64,000 nucleotides of DNA, taken from contig NC_090178.1 in the NCBI RefSeq assembly GCF_024679245.1, forward strand, positions 14,884,861 to 14,948,860, given 5' to 3'. The position numbers and the translations under genes were made by a program. Each line of letters begins with the position of its first letter. Position 1 is the stretch's first letter. The notes under the pieces are model-generated. The model made no database searches. It saw only the letters and a program-made list of their open reading frames with translations, and was not told the origin of the DNA. Below are positions 63,447 to 64,000 of this stretch, in pieces. The stretch comes from Pseudorasbora parva (Eukaryota; Chordata; Actinopteri; Cypriniformes; Gobionidae).

Positions 63447-63831
63447 AAATACAACAGTGCTGTCACGGAACAGAAGGATGCAAACAAATAACTAGTGTAA
63501 AAACACATTTTATTGAGCAGAGGTACGGATAATGACAGGGATGCAGACTGGTGAGTAGAAATCAGAATGAATAGAATGATATGATAATACCTACCTAACT
63601 GTTCTTTTGATGCGGATGACTGGAGGGTAAACAGACCACGAGAAGATGACGGCTGGCAGAAGACGGATAAGCATTTTGTTAGCAGGCAGAGTCTTTATAG
63701 TGTTCATAAGGACGAGACCAGACAAGGGAGTGAAGGAGAAGTGTCTCTTTATAGTGAGTGCTGATGATGAGGTGCAGGTGCAGTGAATCAGAATTCAGGG
63801 CGAGTGAATGAGTGGAAGGGAGCGTGCTGAT

Positions 63832-63890
63832 CTACATTTACATTTAATCATTTAGCAGACGCTTTTATCCAAAGCGACTTACAAAAGAGG
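63832..63890 (+). repeat. Fish SINE/LINE tail-type repeat fragment
   Basis: TACATTTACATTTAATCATT, then TAGCAGACGCTTTTATCCAA and AGCGACTTACA, a motif string very common in fish genomes as the tail of SINE or LINE2-type repeats. No head was identified. Confidence 0.6.
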
Positions 63891-64000
63891 AGAGCAATAA
63901 AATCAACTAAACAAACAAGGGCAACGGCATACAAGTGCTGTAAGTTAATCGAACAGTACACCTTTTTTTTTTTTTTTTAATAAACAGATGCCAGATGCTA

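Overview
The window reads as nuclear DNA of a teleost fish, most likely a cyprinid (zebrafish, carp or goldfish relatives). Genes are broken by many GT-AG introns. The intergenic and intronic DNA is AT-rich and packed with fish-type repeats: decayed Tc1/mariner elements, many short elements flanked by TTAA, a 5S-rRNA-headed SINE, hAT-like elements and long simple repeats. No bacterial, viral or organellar sequence was recognised. All calls come from reading the sequence; no homology search was possible.

Layout. (1) 1-5.2 kb: the 3' part of SNRNP48 (U11/U12 snRNP 48 kDa protein) on the plus strand, ending at 5044, with hAT-like and Tc1-like elements in its large intron. (2) 5.2-7.6 kb: a spacer holding a dispersed repeat with a THAP-like fragment. 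(3) 7.6-26.4 kb: a complete 26-coding-exon gene for a short secreted collagen (about 674 residues). Its C-terminal half has the layout of FACIT collagens, but it has neither a von Willebrand A nor a thrombospondin-N-like domain. Its introns carry at least ten mobile-element copies. (4) 27.9-31.7 kb: a five-exon minus-strand gene for a small secreted or type I membrane protein that I cannot name; its exon phases disagree at one junction. (5) 31.9-36.4 kb: CD83 on the plus strand, complete in five exons. It is head-to-head with the unnamed gene across a 236-bp spacer that holds a perfect palindromic NF-kappaB site and a TATA box. (6) 36.4-64 kb: no convincing gene; repeats of several families, a 3-kb 38-bp minisatellite (50054-53024), microsatellites and some apparently unique stretches.

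SNRNP48 and CD83 both lie on the short arm of human chromosome 6 (6p24.3 and 6p23), so the window fits a rearranged piece of that synteny block. The genes do not form an obvious pathway: one is a minor-spliceosome subunit, one an extracellular-matrix protein, and two are surface or secreted proteins. The one functional coupling the sequence suggests is the shared promoter region of CD83 and the unnamed minus-strand gene.

Most surprising items: the unnamed CD83-facing gene with its phase conflict and tiny MITE-bearing intron; the reduced FACIT-like collagen; the 38-bp minisatellite with multi-unit duplications; and the dense, sometimes nested TTAA-flanked elements, including two that share one TTAA.
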